From: Gaoshiqia sp050178015
Lineage (GTDB): Bacteria; Bacteroidota; Bacteroidia; Bacteroidales; Prolixibacteraceae
Length of the DNA stretch: 64,000 bases
Assembly: GCA_050178015.1 (NCBI GenBank)
Contig: JBFXGM010000011.1
Location: 62,001-126,000, forward strand
Direction of reading: 5' to 3'
Shown here: positions 9,464 to 17,398 of the stretch, piece by piece
Layout: each line of letters opens with the position of its first letter
Numbering within the stretch: the first letter of the stretch is position 1
Translations under genes and position numbers: made by a program
Notes under the pieces: model-generated
Told to the model about the DNA's origin: nothing
What the model saw: the letters and a program-made list of their open reading frames with translations, nothing else
Database searches by the model: none

Positions 9464-10747
9464 CTAAACCGATTGTTTCATCCCGAATTTCGGGTCTATT
9501 TTCAGGAAGTTGACGACGACAAAGCCAGGAATGGTACAAATCATCACCCAAATAAAAAAGAACCGGTACCCCACCATTTCCTGGATCCAGCCGCTGACCA
9601 TGCCCGGAAGCATCATCCCCAGGGCCATAAATCCGGTACACAACGCGTAATGGGCCGTTTTGTGCTTACCGTCGGACAGGTAGATCATGTATAGCATGTA
9701 GGCCGTAAATCCAAAGCCATAGCCAAACTGTTCCACCACCACCGAGGCGGTGACGATGCCCAAATGCTGTGGTTGTACAAAAGCCAGGAAAACGTAAACC
9801 AGGTTGGGCAGGTTCATGGCCAGCACCATCGGCCACAGCCACTTTTTCATGCCGTGACGCGAAACGGCAATACCCCCGAGGATCCCGCCCAGCATCAATG
9901 CGATAATCCCGGCCGTGCCATACACAAAGCCGATGTTGCTGGTCGTCAATCCCAGTCCGCCTTCAGCCAAATCATCCAGCAGAAACGGAGACGCCAGCTT
10001 TACCAGTTGCGCCTCGCCCAGCCGAAAAACCAGAATAAACACCAGTGCCACACCAATGCCTTCTTTTTTGAAGTAGGAAGCAAATGTTTCCAGAAAATCG
10101 GCCATCACTCCCTTTAAGCTTTTTCCGCCCCGTTGATCGTCGGCTGGCGGATGGGGCAAAATAAACAAGTGCCAGAGGAAGAAGGCCACGAACAGCCCGG
10201 CCAGGATAAAAAAGGTGATGCTCCATGCCCAGGAGGTTTTTTCGGCGATCCCCTCCATGTGCCCGGCCAGGATGACCAGCGGGCCTTGCCCGGCAAGCAT
10301 GGCAAAACGGTAAAAGGTATTGCGGATGCCCACAAAAAAAGCCTGGTCGTGGGTGGACAAGCCCAGCATGTAAAAGCCATCGGCGGCAATGTCGTGGGTG
10401 GCCGAGCTGAAAGCCATCAGCCAAAGAAACGCCAGGCTGTATTGAAAGAAGTTGCTCATGGGGAGGGTGAAAGCTACGCCGGCCAACGCCCCGCCAACCA
10501 ACAACTGCATGCATATAATCCAAAACCGTTTCGTGCGCAGGTTATCCACAACCGGGCTCCAGATGGGTTTGATCACCCAGGGAAGGTACAGCCAACTGGT
10601 GTACAGCGCAATGTCGGTGTTTGAAATATCGAGCCGCTTGTACATGATCACCGAAACGGTCATCACAAACACGTAAGGCAGCCCTTCGGCAAAATACAGC
10701 GAGGGAATCCAGGCCCAGGCGTTGCGGGTAGCAGTTTTCTTCATCAT
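9464..10747 (-). CDS. AmpG-like muropeptide permease (MFS)
   Basis: A 427-residue major-facilitator protein with about 12 membrane segments. The N-terminal signature SLYFAEGLPYVFV and the cytoplasmic loop with LPWVIKPIWSPVVDN are typical of the AmpG/PAT branch, which imports GlcNAc-anhydroMurNAc peptides or acetyl-CoA. Its place beside SpoIID, a MurQ etherase and amino-sugar kinase genes makes anhydro-muropeptide import the likeliest job. It starts 6 bases after the SpoIID stop, so the two are co-transcribed. The start codon is the first of two adjacent ATGs. Confidence 0.85.
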   Translation of the reverse strand: MMKKTATRNAWAWIPSLYFAEGLPYVFVMTVSVIMYKRLDISNTDIALYTSWLYLPWVIKPIWSPVVDNLRTKRFWIICMQLLVGGALAGVAFTLPMSNFFQYSLAFLWLMAFSSATHDIAADGFYMLGLSTHDQAFFVGIRNTFYRFAMLAGQGPLVILAGHMEGIAEKTSWAWSITFFILAGLFVAFFLWHLFILPHPPADDQRGGKSLKGVMADFLETFASYFKKEGIGVALVFILVFRLGEAQLVKLASPFLLDDLAEGGLGLTTSNIGFVYGTAGIIALMLGGILGGIAVSRHGMKKWLWPMVLAMNLPNLVYVFLAFVQPQHLGIVTASVVVEQFGYGFGFTAYMLYMIYLSDGKHKTAHYALCTGFMALGMMLPGMVSGWIQEMVGYRFFFIWVMICTIPGFVVVNFLKIDPKFGMKQSV

Positions 10748-10753
10748 TATCCG

Positions 10754-12127
10754 TTAGTATCGTTTTCTTAATTCGGCGCCCCGAAAATAATGTTTCAAGA
10801 TCTGTTCGTAGCTGTACCCTTTCTCGCCCATCATGGCGGCCCCAATCTGGCAGAGGCCAACACCATGCCCCCAACCGGCGCCGGTAAGCACAAACATCTG
10901 CGGAATGCCTTCTTGTTCATCCAGATGGTCCACCACAAAAGCAGAACTATACAGATGAGATTCGGACAGCGCCCTGCGTATTTCCAGTTCCTTGCCAATG
11001 ATCATCGTTTTGAGGGTGCCGGTTATCTTCAGTCTGATCAGTCGGGCAGAATATCCTCGTTCCATTGGTTCCATCCGGATGATCTGCCCAAAGTCAATCC
11101 CTGTTTTTTTGCGGATCAACGCCGAAAGCTCATTTTGGGTGTAGCTTACCTGCCAGCGATAAAAGTCGGACGTCTTCTGATCAAAATCAGGCAGCACCTG
11201 AGCCAACACATGTTGGTCGGCGGTATTGCAAAAGGCCGGCGGACTGGTGCGGATCCAATTGTCGGCCTCTTCTTCGCTTCGCAGGTCAATATAACCGGCG
11301 ACAACTTGGTCCGAATCAACCACGCTGGTAAGATAGCTGTGCGGAACAGGTTCCCACACGTTCTCGAAATTCTCGGAAATGCCGCCGCAACATTTGGAGA
11401 AGCGGGCATCGCAAATTTCGTGGTGGGCCATTAATACTTCACCAAAAGTAACGTCAATTGCAGCGCTGGCTTTGTCGCTGATGATTTTGGTGATGCCCTG
11501 GTAGCGTTGGCAATGGTCATCGGCACAAACATCGAACAGCGTGTGGTCTTCGCGGTCGTACCAGCGGATCAGCTCACCTTCACTTTGTTGGGTGGTTTGA
11601 TAAGCGTGTTTTTCGGATTGCAGCTTTTGTCTTTTTTCAATTTGTGCCAGCAGCCAGCTGCGCGAGATTACAGCATGGGCTTTCAGCAATTCGGGCGAAC
11701 TGGTGGCGCTCATCTCCGACGAAATCACCGAACGCAGGTATTCTTCCAGCGGAACAATATTGATGGCCCGGACCTTTCCGTCTTCAACCATCAACTTCAG
11801 ACTTCCCCTAAACTGCTGATCTTGTTTCTGTTCCCAGTGAAAGTCGATTCCTATGGTAACGCCCTTCAATAAAAATGAACAATCGGGCGCCGTCGTCACA
11901 AACAGAAATTCCTCTCCCTCTGCAAATACATTTTGTCCGGAGCGAAGTACGATCCAGTTTTCAACGATGGAAGCCTCAAGATCCGCGGGCGGGTGAATTC
12001 CATCAACGGTGTACTTGCCCTGCAACTCAATGCTTATTTCTGTCCCGGCCATGATGCCGACCTGGATGTTGGGCTGTGTAAACTTTTCGTCTTCCTTCGC
12101 CCATGTATTGGAACTGTCGCTATTCAT
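10754..12127 (-). CDS. SpoIID/LytB-domain protein
   Basis: A 457-residue SpoIID-domain protein. The conserved region is seen in VPLEEYLRSVISSEMSAT and LKAHAVISRSWLLAQ (residues about 125-170), with a catalytic-type glutamate in the first segment. The C-terminal motif is GWGHGVGLCQIGAAMM. SpoIID proteins are lytic transglycosylases acting on denuded glycan strands. No signal peptide is obvious: the first 30 residues are polar, so secretion is unclear. If cytoplasmic, it might act on imported glycan fragments, but that is inference. Its ATG overlaps the end of the DUF4922 gene by 8 bases, so translation is coupled. Confidence 0.87.
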   Translation of the reverse strand: MNSDSSNTWAKEDEKFTQPNIQVGIMAGTEISIELQGKYTVDGIHPPADLEASIVENWIVLRSGQNVFAEGEEFLFVTTAPDCSFLLKGVTIGIDFHWEQKQDQQFRGSLKLMVEDGKVRAINIVPLEEYLRSVISSEMSATSSPELLKAHAVISRSWLLAQIEKRQKLQSEKHAYQTTQQSEGELIRWYDREDHTLFDVCADDHCQRYQGITKIISDKASAAIDVTFGEVLMAHHEICDARFSKCCGGISENFENVWEPVPHSYLTSVVDSDQVVAGYIDLRSEEEADNWIRTSPPAFCNTADQHVLAQVLPDFDQKTSDFYRWQVSYTQNELSALIRKKTGIDFGQIIRMEPMERGYSARLIRLKITGTLKTMIIGKELEIRRALSESHLYSSAFVVDHLDEQEGIPQMFVLTGAGWGHGVGLCQIGAAMMGEKGYSYEQILKHYFRGAELRKRY

Positions 12128-13139
12128 ACGGATCGGTTTCGTTGGTATATTTTTCCCTTTCGGGAACTTGGTTGTTCCGGGCGAACCCGTTCTTTATCCT
12201 GACTTTCAGCAGGTCAAATTCGGCCTCGTTGATGGTCACCTGTTGATAAATATCAGCCAAATCTCCGTTGGTGAGTTTGTCAAAATCTTCTTTTCGGGGA
12301 AGAATAACCAGGCCCGCCATTTCCACCGAGGCCGGGCTCATCAAAATCCGGTCAGTGCCTTCGGCAAAATACTGCCAGGGCCGTTGCCGGTCTCGCGGAA
12401 ATAACAGCACCTGCCAACGTCCATCTTCATAGTCCACCAACAAATTGAGCATCGGTTCGCCCTCCTGCCCACGTTCCTTCAGCGCATCCAACGCGAGTTG
12501 CAGGTGGTGGCGCAGACTTACCGGCGACGTTGATGAATAAAGCAATACATTCCGCAGAAAATCTTTTCCCAATGCATGAATGGCGGCGGTTTCGTCCTGA
12601 AAGAGCAATTCGCCCAGCCGGGCAACAATGTTTCCCAGATCGTGGTAAATGGGCAATAACCGCTTGCTACCGACCTGAAAGTGAAAATGATCGGGGGCCG
12701 ATGCGCCACATTTGGGACCATTGTAGAACACGGTAAAACCGGGCAATGCCTGGCTGAGTTGCAGCATGTCGGCCAGGTAGGGTTCAATCTGCTGCGGCAA
12801 GTGCTCCTTCAGCGCAACCGTCAAATGCTGTGGAAAGATGGGGTACGGGTTGATCAGGATGGTATATTTTCCCGAAAAGTCGATGCCCCGCTGCACCGCC
12901 GGGCGGTTGTCGGCACACAGGAAGCAAGCCCGTGCCTGAATCGATTCCGCGTCGGTTTTGGCGCCCGACGAGCGGATCCGCTCCGGGTTGAACTGCGCCG
13001 TGATTCGGAAGCCATCAAAGTGAAACGTTTTGGTTTCAACCTTTCCCAAACCGGCATAGTTGGTTCTGGCCAGCACCCACTCCTGCGTTTGTCGGTCGAT
13101 TAATTCATTTACTTTTCTTTCCAGGCTTCCGTCATTCAT
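12120..13139 (-). CDS. DUF4922 protein, GalT/Ap4A-phosphorylase-like (HIT superfamily)
   Basis: A 339-residue protein; the ATG at 13137-13139 is preferred over an upstream GTG because AGGA lies ahead of it. Two segments point to the GalT branch of the HIT superfamily: a CxxC pair in ARACFLCADNRP (residues about 75-86), which matches the zinc pair of galactose-1-phosphate uridylyltransferase, and NGPKCGASAPDHFHFQ (about 150-165), which matches the N-x-G...GAS...HxHxQ nucleotidyl-transfer motif with its nucleophilic histidine. A nucleotide transfer onto a sugar-1-phosphate, or dinucleoside polyphosphate phosphorolysis, is therefore inferred. The substrate is unknown. It lies inside the recycling operon between GT2 and SpoIID. 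Confidence 0.78.
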   Translation of the reverse strand: MNDGSLERKVNELIDRQTQEWVLARTNYAGLGKVETKTFHFDGFRITAQFNPERIRSSGAKTDAESIQARACFLCADNRPAVQRGIDFSGKYTILINPYPIFPQHLTVALKEHLPQQIEPYLADMLQLSQALPGFTVFYNGPKCGASAPDHFHFQVGSKRLLPIYHDLGNIVARLGELLFQDETAAIHALGKDFLRNVLLYSSTSPVSLRHHLQLALDALKERGQEGEPMLNLLVDYEDGRWQVLLFPRDRQRPWQYFAEGTDRILMSPASVEMAGLVILPRKEDFDKLTNGDLADIYQQVTINEAEFDLLKVRIKNGFARNNQVPEREKYTNETDPYE

Positions 13140-13200
13140 ATTTTCAGTCCTATTTTTCCGGTTACGGATTCCAAACAGCACGTTACTCCGCGATCCGCTT

Positions 13201-14661
13201 TCAAATCTGCTGGATTCGTTTATTAAGGTTTATCCGTGCCTTTAATTCGAAGGTGCGCAGACTGTCCTTATAGGCGTTATGCGCATTTTGTTTGGCAATA
13301 TCGAGCGAGGCATCGGAGTTGTCTTCCCAACGGCGGCAGCGGTAAATGGCTTCGTAAATGCGCCCGATTTTCCATGTGCGCGAAATAGCCAGGCCAACAC
13401 CATAATCTTCGCCGTAGCTGGTATTCGGAAGCCGGATTTCGCGCAGCACCGGGGTGTAAAAAGCGCGCGGCGCCCCCAGCCCGTTTATGCGCAGCGCGTT
13501 GTTGGGGCCGTTACCGGGTGTCCACTCTTTATGGTCGATCAACCCGGGCGGGATTTCTTCCAGCTGAAAGTTGCACATTTGATACGAACCGATCACCATG
13601 GCACAATGCTCTTCATGAAACTTATCCACGACCTTTTGCAAGGTATTTTCATCGAAATACAAATCATCGCTATCCAGCTGCACAGCAAAGCGTCCGCACT
13701 TTTCATGAAACACGGCTTCGTTCCAGCAACCTCCAATGCCCAGATCCGTCCGTTCAGGAATCAGGTGAATGAGCCGTTCGTCACGGTATTGTTGCAATGC
13801 TTCTGTGGTTCCGTCGGTGGAATAATTGTCCACCACCATCAGGTTAAAAGGAAAATCCGTTTGTTGCGAAAGCACCGAATCCACTGCATCCCGGATTGTT
13901 TTTATGCGGTTGCGCACCGGAATGATGACCGAAGCCTCAACCGGAAAACCGCCAGCAAATTCTACCGCCTCAAAGTCAGGCGACAGAAAAGCGCCGATCT
14001 TTTGCAGGTGAACGGTGCAGGCTTGTTCCATCTCCACTTGCTTTTCGCGTGCATTGGCGCTCACGTAATCAAACTGCTTTTCGCCTGATTGGCGGGTGTC
14101 GGTTTCGATCATGGAAAACAAGAACTCGGGGATGCGGACAATATCGCCCATTCGCGAGGCTTGCAGCCGCAGGGCGTAATAGCCGGCATGTTGCCAATCG
14201 GCATAAGCGGCCTTCTCATAGGTTTTCAAAACGTCTTTCCTGAAAAGCTGCACCGGCCCAAAGTTAAAATCATCGCGCAGGCTGCCTGGCTGGTAGTCAA
14301 TCACCGGATGATCCCTTCGGATGCCCTCTTTCATCTCAAAATAATCGCTGTATGCCATGGCTGCCCCACTGTTTTCAGCCAGCTGGACCAGTCGCTCCAC
14401 CGCAAACCGGCCAATGTCGAGCTGCGTTGGGTTTAAAGCGATGAAAGCAAAATCGTGTGTTGTTTTTTCCGCAATTTGTTTGATGCAGCCAGTTGAAAAC
14501 GGGCTGCCGGAAACCAGCACTTCAACCTGGTCAACCACTACCGGATGGGGAGAAATAACTACTATGTTACCCGTCAGCGGCGATTGGCGGAGCTGTTCGA
14601 TCGTTGCGCGGGTTTCAGCCTGTCCGCTCCAGGCCAGGAAGCAATCTATTTTTTGTTGCAT
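13201..14661 (-). CDS. Family 2 glycosyltransferase with two GT-A-like halves
   Basis: A 486-residue protein. The C-terminal half (from about residue 220) is a clear GT2: SVIIPVRNRI, LMVVDNYSTDGT and the metal motif VQLDSDDLYF. The N-terminal half also has GT-A-like traits, notably AYSDYFEMKEG and FGPVQLFRKDVL, but lacks a clean DxD and may be a degenerate copy. No membrane segment or signal peptide is present, so it acts in the cytoplasm. It lies 4 bases from the GH10-like gene and 61 bases before DUF4922. What it makes in a recycling operon is not known; a salvage product or a glycan storage step are guesses. Confidence 0.8.
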   Translation of the reverse strand: MQQKIDCFLAWSGQAETRATIEQLRQSPLTGNIVVISPHPVVVDQVEVLVSGSPFSTGCIKQIAEKTTHDFAFIALNPTQLDIGRFAVERLVQLAENSGAAMAYSDYFEMKEGIRRDHPVIDYQPGSLRDDFNFGPVQLFRKDVLKTYEKAAYADWQHAGYYALRLQASRMGDIVRIPEFLFSMIETDTRQSGEKQFDYVSANAREKQVEMEQACTVHLQKIGAFLSPDFEAVEFAGGFPVEASVIIPVRNRIKTIRDAVDSVLSQQTDFPFNLMVVDNYSTDGTTEALQQYRDERLIHLIPERTDLGIGGCWNEAVFHEKCGRFAVQLDSDDLYFDENTLQKVVDKFHEEHCAMVIGSYQMCNFQLEEIPPGLIDHKEWTPGNGPNNALRINGLGAPRAFYTPVLREIRLPNTSYGEDYGVGLAISRTWKIGRIYEAIYRCRRWEDNSDASLDIAKQNAHNAYKDSLRTFELKARINLNKRIQQI

Positions 14662-14665
14662 CGAA

Positions 14666-16168
14666 TTACCATTTTAGGGTCACCGGTTTGGTGAGTTTAC
14701 TTTCGTTGTTCAGCCGGTCGAGGGCCGAAACCCGAAATTCAAATTTTTCTTTTTTGCCCTCACCTTTTTCCAGCCGGATGCCGGTGGATTTGGTGATTAG
14801 CAGGATGAAACGCGGATCGCTCGCGTTGAATTGTTCGCCAAGCTTGTTGCGGTACAAGATAAACCGATCGGCTTTATCTGTATCGCTGCTGATTTTCCTG
14901 GTTTTCCATTTCAGCTTACGGCCACTTTTCTTGAATTTTTGCGGTTGAGCAGGCGCCTTATTATCAATCCAACTCATGGGAGGAACAATAGCCGGATATT
15001 TGTAAAGTGTTTGCTTCAGACTATCCTGAAATCCCATCAAATCGCGGTTAAAATGTTTGGCGCTGTAAAACGCACTTCCGTCAATCCCCTTAATCTGTCG
15101 GGTGAGATTAATTTGCCGCGGGAGTTGATCGGCCTGCCGCCAGTCTTCAATTGCCGAATTGCTTTCGGATTTATAAAGAGCATGGCCAATGTACAAAGCA
15201 CGGCCATTTCTATTTTCGTTCCACCAGTTGCAAAGTAGTTCGAAATCGACTGCCGGATGCCCGATTTGCCAGTAAAGTTGCGGTGTGGCATAATCAATCC
15301 ACCCATTTTCCTGCCACTTCAGAATATCGGCATACAAGTGGTCGTAATTGGTATTTCCGGCCATGGTCATCGATCCGCGTGGATCGTCGGCCTGGTTCCG
15401 CCAAACCCCAAACGGGCTGATACCGAATTTCACCCACGGTTTGGTTTCCTTGATGGTTCTGGAAAGCAGCTGGATGGTCTGGTCCACATTGTCGCGGCGC
15501 CAGTCGTTGAGCTGGTCTGCCCCAAATCCGCGCGGCGATTGATTGAAAGTAATCAGATCGGGGAAGGGCTCCCCGGCCACCGGGTACGGATAAAAATAAT
15601 CGTCGAAATGAATGGCGTCCACATCGTAGCGGCTGACGACATCTTTCACAACGTCGGCAATATATTGGCGGGTTTCGGGCAAAGCGGGGTTGAAATACAA
15701 CTTTCCACCGTAAGCGATGATCCACTCCGGATGTTGGAACGCGATATGACTGGAGGCCAGCGGCTCATCTACCCGCTGTGCCACCCGGAAAGGATTGAAC
15801 CAGGCATGAAGTTCCATGTTCCTTCTGTGACATTCATCAATCCAAAATTGCAGCGGGTCGTAACCGGGATGCTTCCCCGGCGTGCCGGTGAGGTAGCGCG
15901 ACCACGGCTCCAACTTCGATGTATAGAAGGCATCCGAGGCCGGGCGGACCTGAAAAATGACCGCATTCATCCCATGCTTTTTCAACAGATCGAGCATGTC
16001 GATAGCTTCCTGCTGCTGCTCTGCCGCACTCAGACCGGGCTTCGATGGCCAGTCGATATTGTTCACAGTAGCGACCCAGGCTGCCCTGAATTCAAACTTT
16101 GGCGGTACTTCCTGCGCTGAAATACAGCTGATTATCAACACCAACAAAAGCACAAACAATGTTCGCAT
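14666..16168 (-). CDS. GH10-like secreted glycoside hydrolase (GHL10/DUF187)
   Basis: About 500 residues from the ATG at 16166-16168, chosen because it starts a clear signal peptide (MRTLFVLLLVLIISCISAQ) 2 bases after the upstream stop. A longer reading frame extends to 16279 but would overlap the upstream gene by 109 bases. The (beta/alpha)8 core shows FRAAWVATVNNIDWPS at the mature N-terminus, HAWFNPFRVA, the catalytic-region segment DAIHFDDYFYPYP, and PQLYWQIG. The last 110 residues look like a fibronectin-type beta domain. The family hydrolyses unknown, possibly peptidoglycan-derived, oligosaccharides in the periplasm. The signal peptide also has a Cys that could make it a lipoprotein (IISC). 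Confidence 0.82.
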   Translation of the reverse strand: MRTLFVLLLVLIISCISAQEVPPKFEFRAAWVATVNNIDWPSKPGLSAAEQQQEAIDMLDLLKKHGMNAVIFQVRPASDAFYTSKLEPWSRYLTGTPGKHPGYDPLQFWIDECHRRNMELHAWFNPFRVAQRVDEPLASSHIAFQHPEWIIAYGGKLYFNPALPETRQYIADVVKDVVSRYDVDAIHFDDYFYPYPVAGEPFPDLITFNQSPRGFGADQLNDWRRDNVDQTIQLLSRTIKETKPWVKFGISPFGVWRNQADDPRGSMTMAGNTNYDHLYADILKWQENGWIDYATPQLYWQIGHPAVDFELLCNWWNENRNGRALYIGHALYKSESNSAIEDWRQADQLPRQINLTRQIKGIDGSAFYSAKHFNRDLMGFQDSLKQTLYKYPAIVPPMSWIDNKAPAQPQKFKKSGRKLKWKTRKISSDTDKADRFILYRNKLGEQFNASDPRFILLITKSTGIRLEKGEGKKEKFEFRVSALDRLNNESKLTKPVTLKW

Positions 16169-16170
16169 AG

Positions 16171-17283
16171 TTATATTTTTATGAAAATCTTTTTCCGGTA
16201 CAAAATAAGGCCTATTATCCAAAAGATAACAGCCAAATGCAAGGCAAAAAACAACGAGCCATTTAATTCTCCGGCCCATGGCGCCAGGAGGTCATGATAA
16301 ATGAACCCCTTTAATGAGATCCTACCTCCTTCGCCGTTCGAAACCTGTATAATCGACAGCAGGTTGGCCCACACTCCGGCCAGCACATAAATGAAGAGTG
16401 GGTTCATGCCGTACACCAGCAAGGGATGGGCCCACTTTTTCCAACCTTTCAGGTCGATCAGCCAAATCAATGCAGCCAAAAAGATGCTGGCCAATCCACA
16501 GGTGTACAGCACATACGAGCTGGACCAGATGGGCTTATTGATCGGGAAAAACGGGTTCCACAATAGAGCCAGGACAATGCCAACTGCGCCAAATCCAATT
16601 AGTTTATAAACGGCTTTCCGGTGATCATATTCACGGTCGATCAGGCGGCCGGCGAAGAATCCGAACAACACATTGACGATGGCAGGGAGGGTACTAAGCA
16701 ACCCCTCGGGGTCAAACGGAATACCGTATCCACCGTACAGATGGCTTTCACCCAACAGAAACAGATCCAGGCTTTTTACGGCATTGCCCTCAAGCGTAAG
16801 CGGGTCTGCATTCCCGAATACCAGCAGTATGCCCCAGTAGCCCAGCAGCAACAAGGCAGCGATGAGGTAATTCCACCGGATGTTGGTTAAAAGAACGATG
16901 AAGGATGCAAGGCCGTATCCCAGTGCAATACGTTGCAGCACGCCCATGATCCGCAGGCTTGAGAGCTGAAAGTCAACAAAAGGAAAGGCATTCAGGAACA
17001 AGCCAAGCACAAAAATCAGTACAGTACGTCGAATGATTTTGATGGTCAGCGCCCGATTGAGCCGGTGCCCGAACTTTTTGAAGGAGTACCACATGGCAGT
17101 TCCCACGATGAACATAAAAAACGGGAAAACCAGGTCGGTTGGCGTACAGCCATTCCATGCTGAATGCCGTAGCGGGGCATAGACGTCGCTCCAGCTGCCT
17201 GGATTATTCACAATTATCATCAAAACAATGGTAAGCCCCCGGAGGACATCCAGTGACATCAGTCGCTTAGTTGGTTGAGCCAT
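16171..17283 (-). CDS. NagX-like membrane protein (DUF5009/HGSNAT family)
   Basis: A 370-residue integral membrane protein with about ten hydrophobic segments. The N-terminus MSLDVLRGLTIVLMIIVNNP and the following DLVFPFFMFIVG are hallmarks of the NagX/YeiB-like family, which includes the lysosomal enzyme that acetylates glucosamine across a membrane. Genes of this family in Xanthomonas GlcNAc loci are called nagX. Here it probably moves or transacetylates amino sugars released in the periplasm by the adjacent GH10-like enzyme. The stop codon lies 2 bases ahead of that gene's start, so the two are coupled. Confidence 0.8.
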   Translation of the reverse strand: MAQPTKRLMSLDVLRGLTIVLMIIVNNPGSWSDVYAPLRHSAWNGCTPTDLVFPFFMFIVGTAMWYSFKKFGHRLNRALTIKIIRRTVLIFVLGLFLNAFPFVDFQLSSLRIMGVLQRIALGYGLASFIVLLTNIRWNYLIAALLLLGYWGILLVFGNADPLTLEGNAVKSLDLFLLGESHLYGGYGIPFDPEGLLSTLPAIVNVLFGFFAGRLIDREYDHRKAVYKLIGFGAVGIVLALLWNPFFPINKPIWSSSYVLYTCGLASIFLAALIWLIDLKGWKKWAHPLLVYGMNPLFIYVLAGVWANLLSIIQVSNGEGGRISLKGFIYHDLLAPWAGELNGSLFFALHLAVIFWIIGLILYRKKIFIKI

Positions 17284-17289
17284 ATCTGA

Positions 17290-17328
17290 TTGGTTATTGG
17301 TTATTGGTCATTAGATATTGGATATTGG
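17290..17328. repeat. AT-rich short-unit intergenic repeat
   Basis: The gap between NagB-PIG-L and NagX-like genes carries degenerate tandem units of ATTGG separated by 3-5 bases (TTATTGG, TCATTAG, ATATTGG). The same units in reverse complement recur at 47973-48007. It shows no coding or hairpin structure. Confidence 0.5.
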
Positions 17329-17398
17329 AAAATGAATGTATTTCATTCTACATTTGGTTGTTTTTGCTGATATCGCAGTAAATAATGGCCGAAATAAA

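Noticed and set aside
16169..16279. N-terminal extension of the GH10-like protein
   Set aside because: It would overlap the NagX-like gene, and the signal peptide begins at the internal ATG 16168.
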